Assembly (NCBI GenBank): GCA_963718375.1
Contig: CAVQZD010000005.1
Span: 1,116,001-1,180,000 of the forward strand
Source: RBG-16-64-13 sp963718375
GTDB lineage: Bacteria; Actinomycetota; Thermoleophilia; RBG-16-64-13
Direction: 5' to 3'
Length of the DNA stretch: 64,000 nt
In this document: in pieces, positions 17,104-26,408 of the stretch
How the letters are laid out: the number at the start of each line of letters is the position of its first letter
Numbering within the stretch: position 1 is the stretch's first letter
The notes under the pieces: generated by a model
Databases searched by the model: none
What the model was told of the DNA's origin: nothing
What the model saw: only the letters and a program-made list of their open reading frames with translations
Program-made: the position numbers and the translations under genes

Positions 17104-19884
17104 TTGGACGAGGCCGTTGACGGCACCGCAACCTTGACCGGATTGACTACGGCCGACGTCCGGGAGCGGGTCGCTGCTGGTCAGATCAATGCCGCCCCGC
17201 GCCCAGGAGGCCGTTCGGTCTGGGGAATCGTCTTCAGCAACGTCTTCACCTGGTTCAATCTGATCCTCGGCGTTCTTTTCGCAGCCGTGATGATCTTCGG
17301 TTCGTGGAAAGACGGGATGTTCGGGATCATCCTCGTGGCAAACGCGGGCATCGGCATAGTCCAGGAATTGCGTGCCAAGATCGCGCTTGATCGTCTGGCC
17401 GTGCTGACCGCGTCTTCAGCCAAGGTGCTGCGTGACGGCGAAGAGACTGAGGTCCGCGTGACGGATGTCGTCTTAGACGACGTCGTCCGCGTGGTCGCAG
17501 GCGATCAGATAGTGGCAGACGGCGAGACCATCGCTTCTGACAGCCTTGAGGTGGACGAGTCTCTCTTGACGGGTGAGTCCGTCCCCGTCATCAAGGCGGT
17601 CGGCGACCGTCTCCTCTCGGGTAGCTTCGTGGTCGCGGGAGGTGGCACGTTTCGCACCACCGAAGTGGGAGCGTCCGCCTACGCCCAGCGGATAACTGGA
17701 GAGGGCAAGCGATACGTCAAGGTGAAGTCTGATCTGATGGCAGGCATCAACGACATCTTGTGGGTCATAGGCATCGGCATAATACCTGTGAGTGGCCTGT
17801 TGATTTGGGCTCAATTCCGGATGGGAGCAGGAACCGAGCAGGGCGTGACCAACACGGTGGCAGCCTTGGTGGCAATGGTGCCTCAGGGGCTGGTGCTGCT
17901 GACCAGCATCGCCTTCGCTCTGTCGGCTATCACGCTGGCCCGCCGCAAGGTCCTGGTCAGCGAACTCCCGGCGGTGGAAGGGTTGGCCCGGGTCGACGTG
18001 CTCTGCATCGACAAGACCGGCACCATCACCGAACCTCACCCGGCCTTCGAGCGCTTTGAATCTCTTGGCGACCAGCGTGACGGTGCCTCTGACTCCGAGC
18101 CGTTGGCCCTCCAGGTACTCGGCTGCATGGCCGCGACCGCCCAGAGTCGGAACTCGACTCTACAGGCTCTCGGGAACGTGCTTGCCGCGCCCGCTGAATG
18201 GAAGGTCGAAGACTCGGTGCCCTTCTCGTCGGCCCGCAAGTGGAGTGCCCTACGTATCGCCGGGCATGGCAGTTGGGTGCTGGGCGCGCCCGAGATCGTC
18301 GGGCCCTCAGACGCCGGCGCCCGAGCGTCTGAACTGGCGGCCTCAGGGCTTAGGGTCCTCCTCTTGTCCCATACGGACGCTCGTCTGACAGGTGACACTC
18401 TGCCGCCCGATCTCCGTGCGCTGGGTCTCGTGCTCTTCAGCGAGCGGGTGCGCGCCGACGCTCCTCGGACCCTAGCCTACTTCAAAGAGCAAGGCGTGCA
18501 GATAAAGGTGATCTCCGGCGACAATCCGGCCACCGTGTCTACCATCGCTCAGCAGGCCGGGGTGCCGGGAGCCGAGGATCCCGTGGATGCCCGTCACTTG
18601 CCCGAAGGCGAGGCGCTGGCCGATCTGATGGACAAGGCCTCAGTCTTCGGACGGGTGAATCCCGATCAGAAGAAGGCGATGGTCGAAGCCCTGCAAAGCC
18701 GAGGGCATACAGTCGCCATGACGGGTGATGGTGTCAACGACGTCCTGGCGCTCAAGAAGGCGGATATGGGCATCGCTATGGGCACAGGGACGGCCGCCGC
18801 CCGCACGGTAGCTCAGCTGGTCCTGGTCGACTCCAAGTTCGAGAACTTGCCGGGCGTCGTAGCTGAGGGGAGACGAGTGACCGCCAACATCGAGCGCGTG
18901 GCACATCTCTTCACCACCAAGAGTGTCTGGGCAGCCGTCCTAGCCGTCGCCGTCGCCATCATCGCCTCGCCCTATCTGATCTTGCCCCGGCATCTAACCA
19001 TCATCGACGCTCTGGTGATCGGCATACCGGGGTTCTTCTTGGCACTCGCGCCCAATAATCGTCGCTACGTCCCCGGCTTCGTCTACCGGGTAGCCCGCTT
19101 CGTCATCCCCACCGGTCTGCTGGCCGCTGCCACCATGCTTTCGTCGTACCTGCTCATCCGCCACCTGGGAGCCACACCAGCGGAGGCAAAGACCATGGAG
19201 ACCATCATCTTCTGCGTGATAGGTTGGCGGGTCATCGCCGTCATCGAACGCCCTCTGAGGGGGTGGAGGCTGACGATGGTCGTGAGCCTTCTCGTACTCC
19301 TGGTGATCCCCTTTGCCATACCCTGGGCCCGCGAGTTCTTCGCACTGGACCTTCCCGGCCCCACTCCGCTCCTGACCACGTTGGGCGCTTGTCTTGTCGC
19401 CTGGTTCGTCGTCGGACTCGGCTGGCGTATCGGTGATCGCCTTCCCTTCTGGAGAGAGCCGGCTGAACACTCGGAGCTAGAGCAGGTTATCGGGATTGAG
19501 TCCTTTCAGCTCGTCAGGAACGAACAGACCATCCTGGCGGACCAGCACGTCGTCGAAGTAGACCTCGCCGCCGCCCCATTCCGGAGTCTGGATCAGCACC
19601 AGATCCCAGTGGACGCTCGAGCGATTGCCGTTGTCCGCTTCTTCATAGGCCCTACCCGGGGTGAGATGCAGGCTGCCGCAGATCTTCTCGTCGAACAGAG
19701 TGTCCTTCATGGGCTTGGTGATGAGAGGATTGAGGCCCAAGGCGAACTCGCCCAGGTAGCGAGCTCCTTCGTCCGTGTCGAGCATCCGGTTCAGTCTCTC
19801 CCTTTCATTGGCGTCGGCATCGACGATGCGGCCCCCCTTGAGAGTCAGCCGCACCCGCTCGTAGGTGGTGCCGTCCTCCAGTGA
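17104..19884 (+). CDS. Cation-transporting P-type ATPase (CtpE-like) with an antisense C-terminal read-through
   Basis: The protein shows TGES in the actuator domain at about 156-159, the phosphorylated aspartate in DKTGT at about 303, the hinge TGDGVNDVLALKKADMGIAMG, and about ten membrane segments. The order and the FTWFNLILGVLF start resemble mycobacterial CtpE, a Ca2+ uptake ATPase; the ion is inferred. It begins with TTG three bases after the acetyltransferase stop. The normal family end is near residue 790 (about 19,475). Here the frame stays open to 19884, adding 136 residues antisense to the M29 aminopeptidase gene. Stops lie in both other frames at 19464 and 19478, so a one-base indel near the end could have removed the native stop. 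Confidence 0.85.
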   Translation: MDEAVDGTATLTGLTTADVRERVAAGQINAAPRPGGRSVWGIVFSNVFTWFNLILGVLFAAVMIFGSWKDGMFGIILVANAGIGIVQELRAKIALDRLAVLTASSAKVLRDGEETEVRVTDVVLDDVVRVVAGDQIVADGETIASDSLEVDESLLTGESVPVIKAVGDRLLSGSFVVAGGGTFRTTEVGASAYAQRITGEGKRYVKVKSDLMAGINDILWVIGIGIIPVSGLLIWAQFRMGAGTEQGVTNTVAALVAMVPQGLVLLTSIAFALSAITLARRKVLVSELPAVEGLARVDVLCIDKTGTITEPHPAFERFESLGDQRDGASDSEPLALQVLGCMAATAQSRNSTLQALGNVLAAPAEWKVEDSVPFSSARKWSALRIAGHGSWVLGAPEIVGPSDAGARASELAASGLRVLLLSHTDARLTGDTLPPDLRALGLVLFSERVRADAPRTLAYFKEQGVQIKVISGDNPATVSTIAQQAGVPGAEDPVDARHLPEGEALADLMDKASVFGRVNPDQKKAMVEALQSRGHTVAMTGDGVNDVLALKKADMGIAMGTGTAAARTVAQLVLVDSKFENLPGVVAEGRRVTANIERVAHLFTTKSVWAAVLAVAVAIIASPYLILPRHLTIIDALVIGIPGFFLALAPNNRRYVPGFVYRVARFVIPTGLLAAATMLSSYLLIRHLGATPAEAKTMETIIFCVIGWRVIAVIERPLRGWRLTMVVSLLVLLVIPFAIPWAREFFALDLPGPTPLLTTLGACLVAWFVVGLGWRIGDRLPFWREPAEHSELEQVIGIESFQLVRNEQTILADQHVVEVDLAAAPFRSLDQHQIPVDARAIAVVRFFIGPTRGEMQAAADLLVEQSVLHGLGDERIEAQGELAQVASSFVRVEHPVQSLPFIGVGIDDAAPLESQPHPLVGGAVLQ

Positions 19885-20583
19885 CGGAGTGTTGAACTGC
19901 ACCGTACCATTGACCGAATCACGCACCGGCGCCGTGTAGACCTCGCCGTCGGGGATGTTGTTGGTGCCGGCGGCCTTCAAGACAGGTATGCCCGCGATGG
20001 AGAAGCTGATGTCCGTGCCCGGCGAAGTGATGCGCACCCGGTCGGTGCGTTCCATCAGATCCACCAGAGGATCCATGGCCTTGTCCATGCGTGCGTAGTC
20101 GAGGCCGAACACGTCTAGGCAGAAGTCCTCGAACGCCTCAGAAGACATTCCGGCCGCCTGAGCCGCGGAAGCCGTCGGATAACGGAGGAGCACCCACTTC
20201 TTCTTCAGATGCAGGCTCATCAAAGCTTCCGTGGCCAGACGCGAGGCCTCTAGGGTCGCGGCAGGCACGTCCGCCAACTCAGAGGCGTTGTCTCCGGCCA
20301 TGATGAACACAGACGCATCGATGTCTGCGACTCGTGTTGTCTCCCACGCGGCCCGAAGATCCATCTGCGCACGATCCGCCCCCAACAGCCACGCCCGGCG
20401 CAGACTCGCGTCCCCATAGTCAACGAAAGGCAACGCGCGACGTTGATACGCAGCCTCCACGAGAGCCGTCAGGAGCGGGAGCGAGCCGGTCTCGCCTTCG
20501 ATGAGCACCTTCTCGCCCTCTCTGAGGTCCAGCGAATGGTCGAGAAGATTGCGCGCCAGCGCGTCCAGACGTGGGTCTCTCAT
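19477..20583 (-). CDS. M29 family metallo-aminopeptidase (AmpS/PepS-like)
   Basis: This 368-residue cytosolic metallopeptidase removes N-terminal residues. Family blocks are visible in order: IPDGEVYTAPVRDSVNG, with the first metal-ligand glutamate, then LGEFALGLNP, DEKICGSLHLTPGRAY, and SSVHWDLVLI near the C-terminus. AAAGGGAGCAGAAA precedes the ATG at 20583. Length is typical. Its last 408 bases are overlapped on the opposite strand by the extended frame of the P-type ATPase; the peptidase frame itself looks intact. Confidence 0.92.
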   Translation of the reverse strand: MRDPRLDALARNLLDHSLDLREGEKVLIEGETGSLPLLTALVEAAYQRRALPFVDYGDASLRRAWLLGADRAQMDLRAAWETTRVADIDASVFIMAGDNASELADVPAATLEASRLATEALMSLHLKKKWVLLRYPTASAAQAAGMSSEAFEDFCLDVFGLDYARMDKAMDPLVDLMERTDRVRITSPGTDISFSIAGIPVLKAAGTNNIPDGEVYTAPVRDSVNGTVQFNTPSLEDGTTYERVRLTLKGGRIVDADANERERLNRMLDTDEGARYLGEFALGLNPLITKPMKDTLFDEKICGSLHLTPGRAYEEADNGNRSSVHWDLVLIQTPEWGGGEVYFDDVLVRQDGLFVPDELKGLNPDNLL

Positions 20584-20697
20584 TTTCTGCTCCCTTTCTC
20601 CTCTGCTTCTCCACTCACGATCACCTTGTCACCCATCCTATCCCCACATCACTTCCAGGGCCATCACGCCTTCGAGCATCTGCACACAATGAACGTG

Positions 20698-20703
20698 TAC
20701 AAT
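20698..20703 (+). promoter_or_regulatory. Candidate -10 (TACAAT, with TG upstream) for the YhbS-like acetyltransferase
   Basis: TGTACAAT lies 54 bases before the gene start. A TTCGAG upstream is 21 bases away, too far for a good -35. Confidence 0.3.
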
Positions 20704-20756
20704 CGGCCCAGGCGGAATGACATCCCGTACTCGCGATGCTCGTTGAGGTGCCCGAC

Positions 20757-21371
20757 ATGACGACATTGGTGACTCCCGAAGTCTGTTTGCGACCCGAACA
20801 CCCCGTCGATGCTGATGCTATGCGGCATGTCAACGTCATGGCCTTCGACAGGGCTGCTGAGGCCGACTTGGTGGACTCCTTTCGCGCGGCCAAAGCCGTC
20901 ACCTTGTCCGCGGTGGCCCTGCTCGGCGCAAGTGTGCCCGGCGCCGCCGACCTCTCTTCGTCCGCCCGGACGGCGCTTTGGACCGGTGAGGTCTATGGCG
21001 GCGAGGTAGTAGGGCACGTGCTGTTCGCGCCAGCGAGCGTCGACGGCGGACGAGGGGAGATACCGCTCTTGAGTCTGGCGTCGGTGGCCGTCCTGCCGGC
21101 AAATCAACGTCAAGGCATCGGCACTCTGATGGTGTCCGGCTGTCTGGAGTACTTGCGCGCTCGCCATCATCGAGGCGTGGTGGTGGTGGGCGATCCTGCG
21201 TATTGGCGGCGGTTCGGCTTCATCCAGGCCGACCGCTGGGGTCTGCAGAACGACCTGGGCATACCCAGTGAGAAGTTCCTCGCGGTGTCCTTGACTCCCG
21301 GGGTGCTCGGGGGAGTGTCTGGCACGGTGCGCTTCCGGCCCGAGTTCGCCTCGATCTTCGGCGCCGACTGA
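20757..21371 (+). CDS. GNAT family N-acetyltransferase, YhbS-like
   Basis: This 204-residue protein begins with a LRPEHPVDADAMRHVN segment typical of the GNAT beta-1/alpha-1 region. It has the acetyl-CoA binding region LASVAVLPANQRQGIGTLM, containing the RxxGxG/A loop as QRQGIG, and the YhbS hallmark GDPAYWRRFGF. The ATG at 20757 has GAGGTG six bases upstream. Target unknown. It converges with the M1 peptidase gene, with five bases between the stops. Confidence 0.85.
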   Translation: MTTLVTPEVCLRPEHPVDADAMRHVNVMAFDRAAEADLVDSFRAAKAVTLSAVALLGASVPGAADLSSSARTALWTGEVYGGEVVGHVLFAPASVDGGRGEIPLLSLASVAVLPANQRQGIGTLMVSGCLEYLRARHHRGVVVVGDPAYWRRFGFIQADRWGLQNDLGIPSEKFLAVSLTPGVLGGVSGTVRFRPEFASIFGAD

Positions 21372-21376
21372 CCTCC

Positions 21377-22894
21377 CTAGCTGGCCGTCGCGGCCTGGGG
21401 CAATTCGGGGAGCTCGTCGTCATAGAGCCAGGCGTCGAAGAAGGCATCGACATCGAAGCCGGCTAGATCGATGGTCTTCTCTTCGACTAGAGCGATGAAA
21501 TCCTCGGTGGTCACGTTGCCATAGGCGTTCTCCTGCGCCCAATCCCACATGATCGAGAAGAAGAGCTCGTCTCCCACCGTCAGATGGAGCGCACGAAGAG
21601 TCAGACCCCCTCTTTCGTAGACCGCCGCCCCAAAGAGCTCCTCCGTTCCCGGATCTCCAGGCGGCACCGATGCGTCTCGTGACGCGTAGTCTATGGCATC
21701 GGCTACGCACACTTCCATGCCCTGAGCGCCGAACTCGTTCTCGAGCCAGAGCCAACTGGCGTACGTGGCGAAGCCCTCGTTGAGCCAGATGTCTTGCCAA
21801 TCCGCCGGGGTCACGCTGTTACCGAACCACTGATGCGATAGCTCGTGTGACTGGAGCATCTCGGCCATGAAATCCTCAGCCATCGTCTGGGTGAGGGTGT
21901 CGCTGCCGAAGAGCGATATGGTCTGGTTCTCCATGGCGGACTCGTCGATAGTCGCATCCGGCACTACCACTCCATAGACCGCGAAAGGATACGGCCCGAA
22001 TAGATCGGCGAAGAAATCGAGTGCCTCCCCAGTGCCACTGAACGCGCTGCTGGCTTCGCCGGCCAACTCAGGCGTGAAGTAGTTGCGGATGGGCACACCG
22101 TCTGGTGACACGCTCTCTTCCGGCTCCAACTCCCCGATGACCACCGAGGCAAGATAGTTGGCCATGGGCTCCTCCATCTCCCACACGAAGGTCTGCGCCG
22201 AACCGCGAGCCTGCACGTCCTGGAGCACCCCATTGCCGATCGCCACATAGGGCTTGGGCACGGTGAGCCGGAAGGAATATGTGGCCTTGTCACTGGGATG
22301 ATCGTTGAGTGGATACCAGGTGGCGGCTCCCTCGGGTTCGTCCAGAGTGAAGACCGAATCGCCCGAGTGCTGCCAACCTTGCGGGTAGCCCTGAGCCGAC
22401 TGCAGCGGCTGAGGCGTCCCCGAGTACGTCACCTCCACAGAGAACTCGGAGCCGGCAATGATGGTCTGAGGGCATTCCACGATGAGCTCCTGACCCTCCC
22501 GCCGGTGGCGCGCGGACACACCGTCCACGGTCAGGGCCTGCAGCTCCAGGCCCGTGAAATCCAAGTGGAACTCGCCGAGCGCGACAAGCGCCCTGGCGGA
22601 TAGCACCGCGCTACCAGAGAGGTAGCCGACTTCAGGATCACAGTCCAGGGAGAGGTCATAGTGCAGGACGTCGTATCCGCCATTGCCCGCCTGCGGGTAG
22701 TACGGATCACCGAGACCGGCCAACTCATCGGCGGAGAGCTCGCCTTCGTCCGTCACCCCAGCAGTCGTAGACGCAGACAAGGACGTGGGCGTCCCGGTCT
22801 CTTCAGTCGGTGCTTCGCACCCCAGCGACAGCATCGCAAGCGCCAGCAGCAGGATGACCAGCGCTGCCCATCGTCCTTGTCGCCCGAGTGACAT
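21377..22894 (-). CDS. M1 family (gluzincin) metallopeptidase, lipoprotein
   Basis: This zinc aminopeptidase-like protein is probably anchored outside the membrane, with a signal helix and lipobox LSLGC near residues 22-26. A substrate-binding AMENQ block corresponds to the GxMEN motif. The zinc site is HELSH, followed 18 residues later by the third ligand in NEGFATYASW. The 505 residues cover the N-terminal beta domain and catalytic domain but lack the long C-terminal helical domain of PepN. I chose the ATG at 22894 by its AAGG site; a GTG at 22900 is too close to it. The gene overlaps the upstream MFS gene by 92 bases. Confidence 0.9.
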   Translation of the reverse strand: MSLGRQGRWAALVILLLALAMLSLGCEAPTEETGTPTSLSASTTAGVTDEGELSADELAGLGDPYYPQAGNGGYDVLHYDLSLDCDPEVGYLSGSAVLSARALVALGEFHLDFTGLELQALTVDGVSARHRREGQELIVECPQTIIAGSEFSVEVTYSGTPQPLQSAQGYPQGWQHSGDSVFTLDEPEGAATWYPLNDHPSDKATYSFRLTVPKPYVAIGNGVLQDVQARGSAQTFVWEMEEPMANYLASVVIGELEPEESVSPDGVPIRNYFTPELAGEASSAFSGTGEALDFFADLFGPYPFAVYGVVVPDATIDESAMENQTISLFGSDTLTQTMAEDFMAEMLQSHELSHQWFGNSVTPADWQDIWLNEGFATYASWLWLENEFGAQGMEVCVADAIDYASRDASVPPGDPGTEELFGAAVYERGGLTLRALHLTVGDELFFSIMWDWAQENAYGNVTTEDFIALVEEKTIDLAGFDVDAFFDAWLYDDELPELPQAATAS

Positions 22895-24161
22895 CTGCAC
22901 CTACCTTAGACTGACTGCGAGTATGTGAAGCATACAGCAACCCCGCGATCACTCCGAGGGCACAAAGGCCTGAGGTGATCAGCATCATCGCTTGGCTGCC
23001 CGCCTTGCCACCGCCGAACAGATGCTCCGCTAGCAGACCGCAGACTAGGGCTCCGATCGGGGTCGTGCCGGCAAACAGCAGCATGTAGATGCCCATCACT
23101 CGACCGCGAAGCTGTCCGGGCACATTCATCTGGATGCGGGTGTTGGCGGTGGTCGCCCACATGACCGCGGTAAAACCCAGCATGAACAACAGGACCACGG
23201 TTAGGGGCGTCCACACCGAGATCCCCACGCCGGCCAGGAGGAGTACGAAGACGCTCGCCGCCGTCAAGAGCAATCGTTGGCTGAGACCCCGTCGCGAGGC
23301 CGCGACCAAGCCGGCTATCACAGAGCCCGCACCCATGGCGGAGAACAGGAGGGCCAGCGTCGCCGCGTCCGCCGAGAGGATGTACTTGGCGACCAGCGGT
23401 AGGGTGGTGTTGAAGTTGTAGCCGAACGTCCCCAGCATAGACATCACCAAGATGATCACCATCACTTCGGGGGTGTGACGCGCGTAGTGCAACCCCTCAC
23501 GCAGTTGCCGCCAGACCTTCCCCTTCTTCGCCCGAGGCACCAGATGGAGTTCGCTCACGCGCATCGCCAGCAGAGCGACGATGACTCCCAAGAAGCTCAC
23601 CGCGTTGATGTAGAAGCAGGCCGCCATACCAAGCGTACTGATCACGACGGCCGCGATGGCCGGCCCGAAGATGCGTGCGCTGTTGAACAGAGTGGAGTTG
23701 AGAGCGATGGCGTTAGAAAGATCTTCCATGCCCACCATCTCGGGCACGAATGACTGCCGCGTGGGGCCGTCCAGAGCGTCCACCACGCCCCGAAGCCCCA
23801 CGAGCACGAAGATGATCGCAACAGTTATTTGCCCGCTCGAAGTCAGGACAGCCAGCAGCAGAGCCACGGCGAACTGGGCACTCTGGCTCGCTATGAGGAC
23901 CCGCCGCTTGGGCAACCGGTCGGCGAGCACCCCGCCATGGAGTGCGAACAGCATGATGGGCAAGAAGCGGATAGCGGTCGTCAGGCCGAGTGCCAGCGGG
24001 GAGTCGGTCATGGTCAGGACGAGCCAGCCAAGAGCCACATCCTGCATCCAAGTGCCGGTGAGAGATACAAGTTGGCCGAACCAGAAGAGCCGGTAGTTCC
24101 TGCTGTTGAGCGAGCGGAACGCATAGAGCGCCCGCCGGGGGATCAGGTGGACCGATCTCAT
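22803..24161 (-). CDS. MFS transporter, DHA3-like (EntS/macrolide-efflux type)
   Basis: This 452-residue protein has about 12 hydrophobic helices. It opens with FRSLNSRNYRLFWFGQLVSLTGTWMQ, the classic start of DHA3/MFS_3 exporters, and has motif A as GGVLADRLPKRRVL. The last roughly 30 residues, after the final helix, are polar and overlap the M1 peptidase gene by 92 bases in another frame. Its start overlaps the MarR gene stop as ATGA, so it is the regulated efflux partner of that MarR protein. Substrate unknown. Confidence 0.9.
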   Translation of the reverse strand: MRSVHLIPRRALYAFRSLNSRNYRLFWFGQLVSLTGTWMQDVALGWLVLTMTDSPLALGLTTAIRFLPIMLFALHGGVLADRLPKRRVLIASQSAQFAVALLLAVLTSSGQITVAIIFVLVGLRGVVDALDGPTRQSFVPEMVGMEDLSNAIALNSTLFNSARIFGPAIAAVVISTLGMAACFYINAVSFLGVIVALLAMRVSELHLVPRAKKGKVWRQLREGLHYARHTPEVMVIILVMSMLGTFGYNFNTTLPLVAKYILSADAATLALLFSAMGAGSVIAGLVAASRRGLSQRLLLTAASVFVLLLAGVGISVWTPLTVVLLFMLGFTAVMWATTANTRIQMNVPGQLRGRVMGIYMLLFAGTTPIGALVCGLLAEHLFGGGKAGSQAMMLITSGLCALGVIAGLLYASHTRSQSKVGADVTRATRTMGSAGHPAAGACDAVAGVRSTD

Positions 24162-24610
24162 TCCTCTCTCACCTTCTCGGCTGCCGCCGTCAACCTCTCC
24201 AAGGCAGCCACCACCCCCTCCAAGTCGTCCCCCAGTTCCCGAGCCAGCCCCTCCATGAAGGGTGTGGTGAACTCGGCAAGCTCGCCGGCTAACGAGCGGC
24301 CCGCATCGGTCAACTCCAGGGGGATCTGCCGGCGGTCGCTTTCACTGCTGCCGCGGGCTACGAGACCACGATCCACCAATTTGGCTACCAGTCCGCTGGT
24401 GGTCGACATAGTCACGCCGAGAGCTTTTGCCAGCCCTCCGGTCGTGATACCGGGAGAGCGCCGGACCTGAAACAGCACGCGTAGTTGCGGCAGCGTGAGC
24501 GCTGAGTGCTCCCACTGCCGGAGTCGCAGGCTGTCTGTGTCACGCACGATGTGCCAGTACGCGCCGCGCAGACGTTTGCTTAGTGATCGGGGTGGTTCGG
24601 TGTCGTACAT
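24158..24610 (-). CDS. MarR family transcriptional regulator
   Basis: This 150-residue winged-helix repressor has the DNA-recognition region PGITTGGLAKALGVTMSTTS, then the wing with LVARGSSESDRRQIPLELTD, and flanking helices that form the dimer. It is the first gene of a MarR / MFS / M1-peptidase unit, with an ATGA overlap to the MFS gene. A TTTGG/CCAAA inverted repeat lies 30 bases upstream at 24640-24654. By family analogy it should repress its own operon until a ligand binds. Confidence 0.92.
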   Translation of the reverse strand: MYDTEPPRSLSKRLRGAYWHIVRDTDSLRLRQWEHSALTLPQLRVLFQVRRSPGITTGGLAKALGVTMSTTSGLVAKLVDRGLVARGSSESDRRQIPLELTDAGRSLAGELAEFTTPFMEGLARELGDDLEGVVAALERLTAAAEKVREE

Positions 24611-24639
24611 GGCAGATATGATACGGCACCACCGTACTA

Positions 24640-24654
24640 TTTGGTAGTGCCAAA
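24640..24654. promoter_or_regulatory. Candidate MarR operator
   Basis: TTTGG and CCAAA are perfect arms around TAGTG, just upstream of the MarR gene. The surrounding bases extend the symmetry imperfectly (ACTA on one side, CTAT on the other). Position and size suit autorepression by the MarR protein. Confidence 0.5.
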
Positions 24655-24698
24655 CTATCCGCCGATGATGACGGCGACAATGTCTGGCCCCCAGTCAG

Positions 24699-26387
24699 CT
24701 ACAGGCGAGCCAGTTCATCCCGGTCGAAGAGCGGCCACTCAGCGGGACAGCCGTCCTTGGTCGCTTCGACCCCCCCACCCCGGCCGAGTACCTCGCCGAT
24801 CTCTGCCACCTCGATGCCGGCCGCAAGCAGCGCCTCGACCAGACTGCTAGTGTCGGGGGTCGCGCAGGTGATAAGCAGGCTGCCCGAGCCGATCAGACCC
24901 AGGGGATCGAGACCGAGCGCCTCGCACAGACGCTTGGTCTGTGGATAGACCGGGATGCTCTCCATATCTATGCGCAGCCGGCGCCCGCCGGCTGCGCCCA
25001 ACTCCCGCACGGCGGTCGCCAGGCCCCCTTCGGTCACATCGTGGAGGGCGGTCACCCCTTGGAAGCCTCGGGCGATGCGCGCTTCGTCCAATATGCCCAT
25101 GCGTTCAAGGAAAGCGGCGGCTTCGGCCAGCTCCCCCGCGGGGATGCCGGCTCTGGACAGTCGTGACCCATACTCTCGCGCCAGCAGTCCCGTCCCCTCG
25201 ACGGCCACCCGCTTGGTCAGCAGGATGCGGTCGCCCTCCTGCATGTTCTTCTTGTCGAGCAAGTCCGCACGCATCGCCACGCCCGCCACGGCACCGACTG
25301 CCACTATGCGCGACACCGCATCGGTCGTCTCAGTATGGCCCCCGACCAGCAGAAGGTCCTGGGCCTTGCAGACCGACGTGAGCTGACGCATGAACCAAAG
25401 GGCCTGGGCGGCACTGGAGCCTTTAGGGAACAGAAGGGTAGCGAGAAGCCAGCGAGGCTCCGCACCGCTCGCGGCGACGTCGTTGGCGTTGGCGAGCACC
25501 AAGTACTCAGCCATGGATTCAGATGCCAGCGTGACAGGGTCCGAAGCAAGGACGAGTGCCTCAGCTCCACCGATCTCAAGGACAGCGGCATCTTCGCCGA
25601 TCGCGGCTCCGACCAGGACAGACGGGTCAGGCTCGATCTCCCCCAAGCCCGCCTCCAGCAGGGCGGCCGGCAGCTTGCCGAGTGGCAGAGGAAGACCGTA
25701 GCTGATGATGTCACGAGCCTCCCAGAGGTCATCCACCACGAAGTCGCTCTCGGTAGCCTCGCCCTCGCCGGCATCCCGGGGACCGTTGCTCAGGAACATC
25801 GTCAAGGCTCCGGCGCGCACTCCCGCCTCGATGTCGTAGACGTGATCACCCACGAGCAGCAGCTCTCCGGTCTCGACTCCGAGCTCGGCCGCGACATGAA
25901 GCACGGCCTCGGGTGACGGTTTGGGGTCCAAGGGGAGGTCACGGGTCACCACGCAGCTGAAGTCATCCTGGGCGATGTCCTCGAGCCCCAAAAATGCCCT
26001 ATCCACCGCTTCCCGGCGGTTTCGGGTGATGATAGCCATGGGCACGCCGGCGTCCCGGATCAGAGCCACCAGCTCTGCGGCCCCCCTGTTTGGCTCGCAG
26101 CGCGCCGCCGCTTCCATCTCCGCCTCTATGAGCACCGCTTCCTTGCGAAGCCGCCTCTCCGGCTCTTCTATCGCGGCCAAGAACTCGAGCAGCCCCATCC
26201 CCACAGGACAGCCCACAGCCTCATGTATGGCCTTGAAATCGATCGCGCCGGGCCGGGTGAGAGTACCGTCGAAGTCGAACGCTACCGCGGCTATCCTGAA
26301 GGGCCTGCCGCCTAGCAGCGGCCTTCTTAGTGGGCTTCCTTTGGGAGAGCGAGTCTTACCGTCACCGTTCTGTGCCGCAACGCCCAA
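24699..26387 (-). CDS. Fusion of a HAD-type phosphatase with an AIR synthase/HypE-SelD-like domain
   Basis: The 562-residue protein has two enzymatic halves. Residues about 30-230 form a HAD hydrolase: the nucleophile motif AFDFDGTLT, the motif II threonine in AIITRNRRE, lysine in DPKPSPEAV, and acidic motif IV in LLVGDHVYDIEAGVRAG. Residues about 245-555 resemble PurM/HypE/SelD-type ATP-binding proteins, with GEDAAVLEIG, ASDPVTLA, NANDVAASGAEPRWLLATL, a GGHTE element and DVTEGGLATAVRELGAA. I see no SelD active Cys/Sec pair or HypE C-terminal Cys. The combination suggests an ATP-dependent step coupled to dephosphorylation; the substrate is unknown. The neighbours do not point to a pathway. 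Confidence 0.8.
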   Translation of the reverse strand: MGVAAQNGDGKTRSPKGSPLRRPLLGGRPFRIAAVAFDFDGTLTRPGAIDFKAIHEAVGCPVGMGLLEFLAAIEEPERRLRKEAVLIEAEMEAAARCEPNRGAAELVALIRDAGVPMAIITRNRREAVDRAFLGLEDIAQDDFSCVVTRDLPLDPKPSPEAVLHVAAELGVETGELLLVGDHVYDIEAGVRAGALTMFLSNGPRDAGEGEATESDFVVDDLWEARDIISYGLPLPLGKLPAALLEAGLGEIEPDPSVLVGAAIGEDAAVLEIGGAEALVLASDPVTLASESMAEYLVLANANDVAASGAEPRWLLATLLFPKGSSAAQALWFMRQLTSVCKAQDLLLVGGHTETTDAVSRIVAVGAVAGVAMRADLLDKKNMQEGDRILLTKRVAVEGTGLLAREYGSRLSRAGIPAGELAEAAAFLERMGILDEARIARGFQGVTALHDVTEGGLATAVRELGAAGGRRLRIDMESIPVYPQTKRLCEALGLDPLGLIGSGSLLITCATPDTSSLVEALLAAGIEVAEIGEVLGRGGGVEATKDGCPAEWPLFDRDELARL

Positions 26388-26408
26388 GTAGGCCCCCTCA
26401 AAACTGGA

